From assembly GCF_022458985.1 (NCBI RefSeq), contig NC_061789.1, forward strand, positions 19,262,357 through 19,326,356: a stretch of 64,000 nt of DNA. Direction: 5' to 3'. Shown piece after piece: positions 39,832 through 62,500 of the stretch. The position numbers and the translations under genes were made by a program. The notes beneath the pieces were generated by a model. It did no database searches. It was not told where the DNA came from and saw only the letters and a program-made list of their open reading frames with translations. Position 1 is the first letter of the stretch, and each line of letters starts with the position of its first letter. This DNA comes from Mugil cephalus. Its lineage: Eukaryota > Chordata > Actinopteri > Mugiliformes > Mugilidae.

Positions 39832-41153
39832 CTGAAAATGGTCATTTTAGCAAACTATTTATTATTATGTTAAATGGGTGTACTCACCTGTGTGGGGTAG
39901 TTAACATATTGAAGCGCAGAGTTACTGGACACCATGGCTCCGAGATAAGAGAGGGAACACAGGCCATAGAGCCAGTTTTTGGTGTGATCTGGTTTGGAGC
40001 CCTCAAAAAACTGGATCACTGATTATAAAAGAGGAACATATTAATTTTATTTTTGGTGTCAACAAGCTATGATATGGTTTAAACAAGTTATTTCAAACAT
40101 GTTAGTGACTGCGATGAGCTGTTGCTTGACAGATTCCTATTTATTCTTTATTTCTGTGTATCTCTTGTACTCACAGATCTTAGCAAAAAGAGAACTGATG
40201 ATGCACTGGATGAAGACCAATGTCCGGGCAAACTTGAACTTCTCATGACCATAATCGCCTCGAGTGCTGAAAAAATAAAAAAATAAGTAGCATTTAGTTG
40301 AGCGCAACAGATCACAGGTGACGAATCTGAAACTGATGCAGCCTTCGTTGCATGAACATGAGTGGTAATGAGCGCTTCAGAAAGGAGAGGCTATTGTGCA
40401 ATATATAACTCCAGACAGGGCAGGGTGATGAGGGTGACATTTAGGGGACCGCAGATCTTGCTTGCTCGCTAATGTGAGTTTGCAATCATTTAGCAGTCAC
40501 TTAAATACAAAAAAACTGTGGTGTCCACATTGTGTAAGTAATAAAAGCAAGACACTAAGGCTTGTAAAAAAAAATTTGCCTAACCACAGTCACTAGTTTT
40601 GGATCATCATTTTGAAACCAGATATGATCCCTGTCCCTCCCAGTGACAACATGCCACCGGTGTCATGCCTCAGTGTGTTGCGAAAAACAGAGCCAGAGCT
40701 CCCCTGACTTTACTTACTCTTTCTAGATAACTACAAATTGCTTGTATGATTATGACATGGTAGTTAAATGATTAAACACCGGAGAGACAGGGAAACCTCA
40801 TTAAATAGCAGAATAATAAGAGTGATCTGAGGAGTAGAAAGTCAAACTCTATAATTTGAAGACTTTATTCAGTTATTGTCTCAGTTTGTCTGCAACTAGC
40901 TGCAAATTGCCCATTCGTATGTAAGCGTTAAACTAGGATATTTTTGAATGAAGTCTGGTGCAGAACAGAAGAAGGGCGTCTGGAATAAAGGTTGACAATT
41001 AGGTGACCAGCCGGTCAGTGTTACTTACATTGTCTCTTGCAATATTCCGTAATAAAAGTAACACACAAAGACTCCGAGGAAGCAAACAATGAAGCGTATC
41101 CTCATATTGTCCCACAGCGAGGCGGGCTTCCCAGCTCCCTTTCCCGTAGCCAT
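36873..41153 (-). CDS. slc35b1: ER nucleotide transporter SLC35B1 (AXER)
   Basis: SLC35B1 is a multi-pass ER membrane carrier of the UAA/nucleotide-sugar transporter family, reported to exchange ATP for ADP across the ER membrane. Nine coding exons are in phase: 41029-41153, 40175-40266, 39888-40018, 39684-39714, 38949-39109, 38696-38822, 37432-37538, 37127-37280 and 36873-36925. They give 326 residues; human has 322. Family stretches include [12 protein letters not shown] (about 29-40), [15 protein letters not shown] (about 112-126), [19 protein letters not shown] (from about 183) and [12 protein letters not shown]. The C terminus KKTTH is a dilysine-type ER retrieval signal like the human KKTSH. 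The ATG at 41153 is the first in-frame Met; the frame is open further upstream without another ATG. Exon 4 is a 31-nt micro-exon. All introns are GT-AG. Confidence 0.97.
39746..39830. repeat. (TA)n microsatellite in slc35b1 intron 3
   Basis: Alternating TA of about 85 bases with one CACA interruption fills half of the 173-nt intron between exons 3 and 4. It ends about 30 nt from the acceptor of the 31-nt exon 4. Confidence 0.95.
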
Positions 41154-42156
41154 GCTGTCGTCCACCAACCCGGGTATGTTAACCGACACCACTCCGCTCC
41201 CCGCGCCTCTCACCCCGACGTCCCGCTCCACTATAGCCGACGTGACGAGCCCGGAAATGGTGCTCGCGTTTTTAACGTTAACCGTGGATTCTGCAGCGGA
41301 GTCTTGTTTGCTGATGTATCACCAAAGACCCGCACGCACGGTATCCGTTATTTCCGCGATACTTCCCTTGCTAGCCGTGTTTTGAATGGCCAAGAGTTAC
41401 ACAGACATCATGTCGTTACTATGCATTTTGAGTCATTTCAGTTGCAGTCATCTCCCCATAGACAGTTGCAAAATGGAAATCCTCCCAACGGCAAAGACGT
41501 GCAGCCAGGTGAGCGCAGGTCGTGTTTTCATTGAGAAATTGTAAACCCCATATTTAGAGGAAGGAATTAGGTAGCGTCAGGAAAAGGGGTTTTGCAAAAG
41601 GACCCTAAAGACGCAAACAAAAAAAAAGCCTGAATAATTACACTTACTTTAACAAAGTAATCATGGATTGTACAAGCGTGACTGCATGGTTATCGTAATC
41701 TCGTCAATTTAGTAAAGAATAAAACGCTGCTACATGTGCGAACTGCGGAGAAGTAATTTTCAATGGCAATATTTTGTCTTCTGGCAAATATAAAGACTGC
41801 TATTTTAAAAAAACTCAGGTCCTTCAGTCCAAATGTCGCATACCTTTTTGTCGTCTTAGGATGTGGATTCAATTTATTGGTCCATGTAAGGCAAAGCTGG
41901 GCCACTTAGAACCAATCACAAAGTAGATATAGCGAAAGGGGCGGTGCTAAATTTAAAAACCACAAATACACGTGTCAGGCTGGCGTAACAACAGCGTAAA
42001 CCACAAAAATGATAATATTGTAGGCGGCTTTTGGATGGCCTGTAGAAATGTTTATTTTTATTTTCTCAGCGACACACAAAACATTTTTAGATGCATCACC
42101 CTTAGTAAACAAGAAAGAGGTTCATAATGGAGTCTGAGAACACAACTGACAGATTC
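41154..42156. promoter_or_regulatory. slc35b1 promoter and intergenic spacer
   Basis: The 370 bases upstream of the slc35b1 ATG are CpG-rich and contain a CCGGAAAT ETS-type site near 41250, as expected of a housekeeping promoter transcribed leftward. Further out, near 41912-41945, are CCAATCA and GGGGCGG boxes in plus orientation. These could serve this promoter or an unseen transcript. Plus-strand ORFs over the CpG-rich part (41037-41534) are shadows. The spacer ends at the fam117a 3' UTR. Confidence 0.55.
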
Positions 42157-42162
42157 TTTATT
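42157..42162 (-). terminator. Candidate polyadenylation signal of fam117a
   Basis: AATAAA on the minus strand, about 1 kb beyond the fam117a stop codon. It would give a 3' UTR of about 1 kb. Another AATAAA lies near 42050, so the choice is not certain. Confidence 0.4.
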
Positions 42163-43154
42163 AGCGTCTGCATTTTCTGAGTGTCATTTTTTAAGATCAG
42201 TGTTGCATAGACTCATGTGGATAGAGACAGTGTTTTCAATTTGCAGTCAAAACTGCAGAATACAAGATGATTGAGAAAACTCCAATTCTTAGAACACTGG
42301 AAATGGGTTTGGTTATAAAAATGCCTGCTGTAGGCAGGTAAAGCTAATAAAAACGTCCATTCCAACTTATTAACATGGTACAAATGGAACGACAAGTCAA
42401 TTTCTTTTCAGTGAATACAGCTTCACCAGCTTTGCAGATAGAAAAACATATCTTTCTAGAAACACAGAGAAGTAGGGCAACATCAACTAGAAATCAAGCA
42501 TATTTCTATTCAATCAAACTTCAGGAACAAACACAACAAGTAATTTGTTTTTCATCAGTTACCCTTTCAAATTAAACCAAATGCTTTTCTAAACTTAACA
42601 ATGCTTCACTTGGAAGTTCATCAAACGTTGAGGAGAGTAAAAAACTAATACTTGAGTTCTAAGAGCTTGTATTTTTGTTTTCTTTTGTTTTTTGTTTTTT
42701 TTGTTGTTTTTTTTTTGTGACAGTGAATTCACTTATTTTGACAAAATGAAAACATCACCCGCAGACTGCAGTCTCTGTCTGAACAGCTCACACAAACAAT
42801 ATTCAATTTTATCAAAAATAATGATGTCAAAGAAACACAGGCAATCGATAAACCTTTCAAGCATTTCCCAACGTTTCACAACAACTTAAGTCCTGCAGTT
42901 CGGAACAGGTAAATATCAGTCGAATTAAATCATCCTGCAGGTGGAAACAATAAAGCAGCCACATTACAGGCCACAGTTATCCTAAAGAATGACGACAAGA
43001 AACGTCACCCAGTCTGTTAGTTCGGTCACAGTGATTGTGGCATATTACAGCAGTGATGAGACACTGTCCATTGTCACGCCGAATATCAAACACAGCTTCT
43101 CCACGTTCTGGCAGTGCACGGTTTAGTCCTGAGAGACTCTGCTCGGATATCCAT

Positions 43155-49617
<6,463 letters not shown>

Positions 49618-51077
49618 CCCCCACTCCGCTCCCACAGCCGAGCTCCGCTTATGAAAACACGCCGCTTTGCTTTCTCTTCTCCCCGTCGTCCTTCGCAGCT
49701 CTGCGCACGGATTTCTTTCTTTCTTTCTTTTTTTTTTTTTAATCACCACATTCAGTTCATCCAGGGTGATGATCCAAAACTCTGATCCGGCCTCCTGATG
49801 CACAAACTCCTGGAGCTTTCTTTTGTGATGATGACCATGACTTTTTTTTTTTGTCGCCTCGCAACTCAATTCCAAGTTTTCGAGAAACAAAAATACACGA
49901 GCTGATTGACCTGTGTCTGCGTCAGCCTAGTAAATCGTGGATTACCTCTCACCCCGCAGTGTGGAAAGGACAGATTCTATGAGGGGCTCTCACGCATCGC
50001 TACTTGTTTCCCTTGTCTGCAAAGTGACAACACAACTGCTGCTCAACCTGTGCGACTATCTCGTGTGGCTTATAATTCCACTGCTGGGCGATCTGGTTGG
50101 TTGCTGCAGAATATCCCCGAGTACTTATTGGCTCTCACATCCATCTGTCTCCCGAAAGGAAAGCCCCACAAAAACTTCAAGTTCCCACCCACTTTGTAGA
50201 GATTTCTCTCGCCACTGTGCGGGACACGGACACGGGCGATCCCCCTCTCCCTCTCCGCCCCCACCTCCCTCCCTCCTCCCATCAAAAGCACGTCCAGACC
50301 CCGGGTCTGTCCGCATTGTGCATGTGTGGCCCTGGTGTGGTCATATGTGTGTGGTCTCTCAAAGTGTGGTTCAGGGGCACAACGAGGGCATCAAGGCAAG
50401 GACCAAAGATATATAATATAATATAATATAATATAATATAATATAATATAATATAATATAATATAATATAATATAATATAATATAATAATTAACCACATT
50501 GCATCAAAAAAGCAGTTTAAATATTGTCTATATTATGACTGAATGACTTAAAGACAACAGATTCTCTATAATATATGACAATGTAATAGCTTGTACCCCC
50601 ATTAGAATGTATAAAAGCCTTAACAGAATATTTATGCACTATTTAAAAATGCAGGGATGCTGTTTATCTCTACCACCAACATTAGGTAAATTGACATGAA
50701 AAATTCATTGAGAGACTTTTTCAGTTGGTTGGCACACATAAAAGCTCTCTCATTCTGCTGTGGAAGTGCTAAGCATCAACACAGGCCAGTTAGACAGCCT
50801 ACACAGCAGCAGGAATTTGTATTCATTTGAAAGAAAGATTTGTAAATTCTAGTTATATGGGGAGTTTATTGTAAGTTTCTCAACAACTGTATGTGTCCGT
50901 AAAAACCTACTGAGATTTCAGGTATCTGTACAATACAGTCAGTCACCACTAGATGGAGCCAGAGAAAAGCAGCTGGCTGCTAAACGCCCCCATTCATTTT
51001 TCAAATCGTACCATTTGCTGCTGCTGATTTACGGTAATGTAATCTACACAAACAGACATGACTAATGGAAAAGGCAG
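49618..51077. promoter_or_regulatory. fam117a promoter and spacer to rundc3a
   Basis: The first few hundred bases right of the fam117a ATG are GC-richer and hold its leader and promoter. The leader frame is open upstream but contains no other ATG. A pyrimidine run lies near 49712-49740. Beyond 50400 the sequence turns AT-rich and includes the pentanucleotide repeat. No further gene is seen before the rundc3a 3' end. Confidence 0.5.
50410..50490. repeat. (ATAAT)n pentanucleotide microsatellite
   Basis: About sixteen near-perfect ATAAT units, 0.8 kb upstream of the fam117a start codon. Confidence 0.97.
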
Positions 51078-51083
51078 TTTATT
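51078..51083 (-). terminator. Polyadenylation signal of rundc3a
   Basis: TTTATT on the plus strand is AATAAA on the minus strand. It lies 0.8 kb past the rundc3a stop codon in a context typical of a 3' end. Confidence 0.55.
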
Positions 51084-51872
51084 GCAACACAAAACAAACA
51101 AATTAATCAACAAAAAAAAGAGAGAACACACTGCTGTACCGGATCATATGAGATCAATAACATACTGCATGTGGTAGCTTACGATCTGATCAATAAATAG
51201 CTGCACAGATTCAACAGTTTGTGACAGTTTGATTAATCAAGCAGGCATGATGTGCACTTCCAAGATTGACAGACCCTGTTAGCATTCAGAACACTCATAA
51301 AACACGCTGCACTCTATGTCTCGATGCTATGACACCTGAAGAGTGGCGTGCAAGAACCACCCAGCCCTCTGACTTATCTCTCAAAATGATCATCACATCT
51401 GTCTTTGCAAGTGGCTGTATCCAAATAACTGCACGTGCTGCTTATGTTACATGATAATAAATAAAACAGGCCAGAGGTGCACAAACACACATGACAATGC
51501 CATGGGAAGAATACTGATATTCAAATAAGGAGTATGAATAGAAATGAACAAACAGAAGAAGATAAATGGATACTTGGAACAAGGTCTGATGTTTGCAGGT
51601 GCATTGCATGACTTCGGATGAATGGGTTCACAGAAAGTGAAAAGCACAGAGTCGAGTGGATAAGTCGAGAAGAAAGGAAAGAACCAGAAGAGGGGGATCC
51701 TTCCAGCTTCATGAAAACTTCACCGTCATGTACAAAAATCCAGATGTGCTGTCGTGACTTTCCTGTTTTTCTCATGGAGCTGGGTGCATGGTGGGAGCAG
51801 GGTTTTGGTTGGGTCAACGCAGCATCACCAGGCAGACAGGCTGGGGGTTAAATCTTGGCTGGTCTGGAGTTC

Positions 51873-57018
<5,146 letters not shown>

Positions 57019-57063
57019 GAGCTGGCATCCAGGCTCAGGCTCGGGCTGACTGCCTCCGCTTCG

Positions 57064-57312
57064 ATGGGCAACACTAGCATTACAGAGGGCAAGACTGCCC
57101 TGGCAGTGGGAAGCACCTCCATAGCCAGGGGAAAGACTACCGTCTCCTTAGGCAAGTCCTCCATCTTCAGGGGAGTGACCACCACCTCCATGGGAGATTC
57201 CACCATCCAGAGGCAAAAGACGACGGTAGCTCTGGGACGAGCCAGCTTCAGCCGGGGAACCACTACGACCTCCTTCCGCAAAGCCTTGACGTCCAAGCGC
57301 AGGAACACCTAG
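57064..57312 (+). CDS. Putative heptad-repeat protein, copy A
   Basis: I do not recognise this 82-codon ORF. It consists of a 7-residue repeat with Gly first, Ser/Thr at positions 3-4 and an aliphatic residue or Phe at position 5, as in GNTSITE, GKTALAV, GSTSIAR, GKTTVSL. It ends in the basic tail SFRKALTSKRRNT. The frame is open back to 57019. Copy B at 58937 aligns with it over all 82 codons without a gap. Of about 56 differing codons, about 27 are synonymous, including CTG/TTA, AGC/TCC and CGG/AGA. That favours selection on this frame. The pattern suggests short beta strands, perhaps a beta-solenoid (inference). It may be a nested gene, a set of exons or a relic; the opposite strand is also open. 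Confidence 0.4.
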   Translation: MGNTSITEGKTALAVGSTSIARGKTTVSLGKSSIFRGVTTTSMGDSTIQRQKTTVALGRASFSRGTTTTSFRKALTSKRRNT

Positions 57313-57684
57313 ATGGAACGGACCCCTGAAACGAGGGCTAAGACACCCAAAGCAGCCAAGCAGTCAAAAAAAGACTCTAACAATGAGTGGAAAACTACAT
57401 TCTCGTCAAGCAAGACCTCCTTTACCAGAGGCAGTGTTTCTATCCTGAGGACTAAGTACGCCATCTCCTGGGGTAAATCCTCAATCTCCTGGAGCAGAAA
57501 CACCGTAACTTTGGGCAACACCAGTATAGCAGTGGGCAAAACCTCTGTTACACGCGGGGAGACTACCAGCTCTCTCACCACTCTGACCTTCACTCATGGG
57601 ACCAAGTCTGTGTCTGTGGTCAAAACCACCCTCGTCAGGGGCAAAGAAACGCATAGCAACGTCTACTGGGATTTTCACACTTGA
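57313..57684 (+). CDS. Putative heptad-repeat protein, second part
   Basis: This 123-codon ORF begins with ATG directly after the TAG of copy A and is in the same frame. Its first 25 residues are Lys-rich (TRAKTPKAAKQSKKD). The rest is again 7-residue repeats such as SKTSFTR, GKSSISW, GNTSIAV and GKTSVTR. An AATAAA at 57758-57763 lies 74 bases after the stop, suitable for a plus-strand transcript. It could be a separate protein, a continuation of copy A interrupted by one stop codon, or part of a decayed gene. Function unknown. Confidence 0.35.
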   Translation: MERTPETRAKTPKAAKQSKKDSNNEWKTTFSSSKTSFTRGSVSILRTKYAISWGKSSISWSRNTVTLGNTSIAVGKTSVTRGETTSSLTTLTFTHGTKSVSVVKTTLVRGKETHSNVYWDFHT

Positions 57685-57757
57685 ATCCTGCACATACTTA
57701 AAAACCTACGGATATGTCAATATGGTCAGTTTTAGAAGGTTAGTAGAATTAATAGTC

Positions 57758-57763
57758 AATAAA
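57758..57763 (+). terminator. Candidate polyadenylation signal after repeat ORFs
   Basis: AATAAA followed by an A run, 74 bases past the stop codon of the second heptad-repeat ORF. Confidence 0.3.
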
Positions 57764-58906
57764 AAAAAGAGCTGCTATGTTTGTGACCAATGTCTATGTA
57801 ATGGGTGATGCTACTCATCTATCACCTGTTTGTACAAGTGGGTTCCCATGCAAGAAAGTGCTAAGTGGGTTTCAGATCTAATGGGTTGCAATCAAATGTG
57901 TGATTTCATGAAGGCATGCTGTGCGTGTTATGCAAATGTGACAGTGATCAGATGAGGCTTTATGGTGTGTTGACTTGGCAGGGAGGGAAGTGAGAAACAA
58001 ATGTGCAGTACGTAGAGGCACAAGAGTATGTGTGCGCCCGTCATCAGCACGACACCCTGTATATCCTTGGTATAAAAGGGGTGTTTTTGTACATGCCAGT
58101 TAGACTGATTGACCTGCATTTCCATGAGTACATTCAATGGCAAACCCAGGATTGAACTACAAGACTGTAAAGACTGACTGATGTAACAGTAAATGTAACA
58201 CACCTAAACACTGCTTTGCTTGATTGTTCTGTATGTAGACCCATGAGGTGTTCTAAGATCTCATGAAATTAAATGGAGGAAAATAAACATTACATTTCTT
58301 TCGTGACTTGCAAATGGATAATAATAAACACCTACAGAAGGAACCACACCCATATTTCAAATGTAGGGACGAAACAAATACAAGAGATGCAATCAAAGGC
58401 TCAGATACATGTGGAGAAGATGAGCACATATATCCTTCCTTTTGTAAAAGCTGACACTGTGCAGCTCATTTAACATACGGTGTTTACAGTTGTGCACAGA
58501 AGGAATGTCTTACAATCAGAGGCTATAGGGAACAATAGCTCAGAAGAAAGTGATGTCACCGCAGACTGTCCTCTTTGCAACAATGTGTCCTTCAACTGTC
58601 CGGTGTCGTCGTGGTGATGGGACAATCGCTCCACTGTCCCAGTCCCCCCAGATAGGCTGTGGCCACCTACGGCTGCCTCTGTCCATTGACAGGGACACAT
58701 GGGTGGTATGTGGCCTTCCAAAGCCCACGTCGACCAGCTCAACGAAGGCATTATGCGACACGGGGGTCGCACTATCCACGCTTAGCATTCTAGTTTGCTC
58801 TGGATTGTAGCTGATGTTACTATTACCCTTGAGGGCTTGCAGAGCAGGGTGCGCTGCATGAGTGTGCGATGCTTTGCGTCGAGTGAGTCCCAAAGACAGC
58901 CGTTGA
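57764..58906. other. Spacer between heptad-repeat ORFs
   Basis: AT-rich to about 58540, then GC-richer. The minus-strand ORF 58540-59175 (211 codons) runs from the repeat array into this part. Its non-repeat half resembles no family I know. No other feature is seen. Confidence 0.4.
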
Positions 58907-58936
58907 ATCTGGGTCGGGAAGACGAGCTTCTCCTCA

Positions 58937-59185
58937 ATGGGGAACACCAGCTTCACAGAGGGGAAGACGGCCTTAACCCTGGGCAACACCACAATAAAGA
59001 GGGGGAAGACCAAGATCGCCATGGGGAACTCCTCCATCAGCCGGGGCAGGAGCACAACATCTCTGGGCTCCTCCACTATCACCAGTGGGAAGACCAAGAT
59101 CTCCCTGGGCAGTGCCTCCTTCAGCAGAGGCACCACCACCACCTCTTTTCGGAAAGCCTTCTTCCCGAAACGCAAGACGCTTTAA
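58937..59185 (+). CDS. Putative heptad-repeat protein, copy B
   Basis: An 82-codon ORF with the same length and stop position as copy A. Its units are GNTSFTE, GKTALTL, GNTTIKR, GKTKIAM, GNSSISR, and on to the tail SFRKAFFPKRKTL. Ten codons upstream of the ATG, back to a TGA at 58904, are open and also repeat-like (VGKTSFSS). The block SFSRGTTTTSFRKA is identical to copy A, yet eight of its fourteen codons differ silently. The ATG context is weak, so the true start or an upstream exon is uncertain. Function unknown. Confidence 0.4.
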   Translation: MGNTSFTEGKTALTLGNTTIKRGKTKIAMGNSSISRGRSTTSLGSSTITSGKTKISLGSASFSRGTTTTSFRKAFFPKRKTL

Positions 59186-59367
59186 ATGAGAGTGGATTGC
59201 ATGGTGGGGTGGGGGGACTGGCAGAAAATGTCACAAGAAAACAGCATCGTAACAGAGAACATGTGGACACTGCAACGGCATCTGCACAGGGTCTATTCCA
59301 ACTGAGAGCGGAAACTGGATTAAATTTACTATTGGAACTTTGACTTTGTTTGGTCATGTCGGATTTA

Positions 59368-59589
59368 TCAAGGAAACAGGTTAGTGGCATCTAAAATCCT
59401 TCTGATTATGTTTTTTCCAAGTAGGTCAATCAGCATTTTCATGAGTGACAGAGCCCCAGATTTCTGAATTGTGTGTCTCAAAATATTGGTGTGGTGTGAA
59501 AGGGCTTCAGTCAGAATGAGAACTGCCTCAGACTGCAGTTGCTTCCTTGACTTTGCCTTGAAGAATCCCATCAGGATAGTTCTAGGAGT
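59368..59589 (-). CDS. Armadillo-like terminal exon of an unknown gene
   Basis: After an acceptor (CTCCTACAAAG) the frame runs 73 residues to a TGA. The segment EAVLILTEALSHHTNILRHT followed by IQKSGALSLMKMLIDLLG fits an armadillo/HEAT repeat: paired amphipathic helices with the Gly-Ala turn that starts the last helix. I cannot name the protein. No partner exon was found to the right as far as 64000, so it may be the last exon of a gene starting outside the window, a nested gene within rundc3a intron 1, or a pseudogene fragment. Confidence 0.35.
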   Translation of the reverse strand, partial: TPRTILMGFFKAKSRKQLQSEAVLILTEALSHHTNILRHTIQKSGALSLMKMLIDLLGKNIIRRILDATNLFP

Positions 59590-62500
59590 CTTTGTAGGAG
59601 AAGAGAAAAAACACGTTGTGATGCATGAGGTCAAGATGGCTCCTAAATTCCCTCTTTGTGCAAACGTTAAGTGACAGAAAAATACATCATATCCATAGCA
59701 TTTCCTTATTATGCACAGTGCCGAACCCTTGAAACACCAATGTCCCAAGTTGTATGGGAACCACTGACTGATGGCAACCCTTTGCCCATTTGCTGATGAT
59801 GAGCGCTTAAAATCACAACAGCTGCGATAGGCCTCTCTGACCTGGTAAACAGTTGGGATCTCAAAAAAACATTACAGCTGCAGATGACTGTAAATGAAGT
59901 GAAGTGCTTTGATGTGAAGGGGAATCACAGGCGTGCCTCAAATGCAAATGGATAGAGTGGAATAGCAGCATGCTCTTGGTACGATTTGACACTGAAAAAC
60001 AACTGCAGGACGTTCTGACAAGCTTCTTTTGTGCCCCCTCTCACTCCGCCTGGCTCTCTGCCAAGCCCACTCTCAGCTCTCTTTAAAATGCCCCCTTGTT
60101 CTCCTTTCTCACCCCTCTACTGTACTTACACGACTGCGTTTGATGTGCAGCACCGCACAGAATAACCTGCAAACCTGCATGTGTCACCGGTGACAACTAA
60201 CGTGAATACACAAACCCCCACATGAACTCTCTCTAACTTTTTTTTTAAGTTTCTGTTCTCCCTCATAAACACTCCCCTGATTCCTTTCTCTCTCTTCTTA
60301 TTTCTGTGTTTCTCTTCAGTCTTGGCCTAACCAGCAGGATCAGATGACACAGGCCAACTCCTCACTGGCGGCAGCATTGTGCAACACCAGCCAGTGCTGT
60401 GTTTATCATCCTGGACTGTCGGGGGAGGCGTCCCATCCTGCACTGGATTGGCACAAACAGTCAAGAGAAAACAAAATGCCTCGTGCTATGACAAATAAAG
60501 TTTCACAATTTGGGTCAAACCCACGTTGAGTGAAAGGTGTAAAAATGCAACTACAGCAGGGTGTGTCTCTCTCTCACCCGTCCCCTCTGGGAGCAAGCGT
60601 ACAGGCAAAGTGTTTTATGGTCAGAGGAGGTGCAGAGGGATCAGGGCGAAAGATGGAGTATTGGACTGAGTAGCACAGAGAGGGTAAATCAAGCGTCTGA
60701 GCGTGACAGGGGGATAATAGGAGGAATAACAGGGTGTCACACTGAAATTGATGGTGAGAGAGCAGGCCGATCAGCTGATGACTGGTGTCCAAATGTTCAG
60801 CCAAACGTGCTCTGCTGTAACTTCATGCACTTGATGGTAAAAAAAAATAAAAATGAAATAAAGGGAGGTTGAGAAATAAAGAAAAAATGCAAAAGAATGA
60901 TGCACAAAAACCGAAATTACCATGATGCAACTGTCACACTACTGCTCAGAATACAAAACACTAAGTGTCCAAGAAACGTGAATATGAATTATGGAATATT
61001 TTATTTTCTCCTCTTGAGCCACGCCCTGGAAGAGCTCAGACGTCAGCCAACAGGCAGCACATCGCCCTCGCTCCTCTCCCCCCCTCCCTCCGTTCCTTTT
61101 TGTTTACAGGAAGCAGCTGAAGGGATAACACTTGTCAAGTCTCACTCATCTTATCTATTTTTTCTCAGGTTCACCGTGTCCGCAGCAACATTGTTCCTCC
61201 AGTCATGGACAACAACAACCATTAGCCAGGCCGAAGCAACATAGCAGTCAGTTTTAAGCACTACAGAACAGAATGTGGCTTGAATACAAATACGATCGTT
61301 TGAGATACATTTAGTCAAATCACAAAAAAACAGGAAAAGAAAAAGAAAAAAGAAAATCTGGGGTGACATGAAAATTTACACTCACTCCGTAAAACCTCAG
61401 CCCTTAAGCTATACCCTGTTGCTAGTGGCAACAGTGCAGAGATGCAGTGGATCACAATGACACTGCTGTCACTGTGGACATTATAAATACCACCATGTCT
61501 CTTCATAGCCATCAAAACTAAATTCCTTTAGGTTTTAAATGCTGTCTGTCAAGAAAACAAAAACAGTGCAAAATCGAAAATCCTCAAAAAGCTAAATGGT
61601 TGACATTTGTTTTAGTTGGAAGGTTTTTCCAAGGACGATTCTCATCAACTCTTACTTTATCATGAGATTCGGCTTTCCTTAACACAAATGTTCTTTTGCT
61701 GTTCATGCAGTATGTGTCTTTAATTCAAACGGATTCATCTTGTTACGTACGTCACTGTGAACAAGGCACTCGGCAGAGATTAGTCCTGTTCCTGTGCCTG
61801 GTACTGGTGACCCACATCGTGCCAGATCAAGTTTATTGTAAACACCTTTAAACAGCTCTGTGATGCCTGCTATTCTTGGTTGCGACCACAAGTGACAAAC
61901 AGAACTGAGGAACCTCACACATCAACATGTGAACTCCCCGACCCCGTAACTGAACAGAAACACTTCTCTGAAGTCATCAAACGAATTGTCAGGAATTTGA
62001 AACTTTAATCTGTGTGTGTGTTGATTGTAAGTTAAACATGTATGATGTTACAGTGAGAGAAAAGTGGTTAGATTTTATATATATACACACACACACACGC
62101 GTATTAGGGTAAATAAAAGCTTGGCCTGGTATACTAATCGAGCACTAACGTCACTTAGCTACTGTAGCCAGGCAGCGATTCAGCTATGGAAGTAACTGTG
62201 TCTCAGTCAGCACGACTGAGAGCCTAGATCCTGCACCAACGTGACGCCCAGCCTGCTTTAATGTACACCCAGAGGGCCACTGCTGATTCAGGACCTCTCC
62301 CCGCTAAGACTCTACGACCACACTGCAGCCTACTTGAATCAGCTCTGACCAGATCCAGAAGAACATAAAAGGCTCAGAAACACCATGAATGAGATCAGGC
62401 AGCGACACAGACTCGCATAGAGGAATTTGCCCTTGAAGTGAACCTAATCAATTCATGTTGTTCTTTAGAAAATGGAACACAAACGTGTAGTAAGCATTAC

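Noticed and set aside
39600..40022. ORFs rich in Tyr-Ile on both strands
   Set aside because: Produced by the (TA)n repeat in slc35b1 intron 3; the flank is exon 3 read in the wrong frame or strand.
41037..41534. Plus-strand ORF of 165 codons across slc35b1 exon 1
   Set aside because: Antisense shadow of the CpG-rich first exon and promoter.
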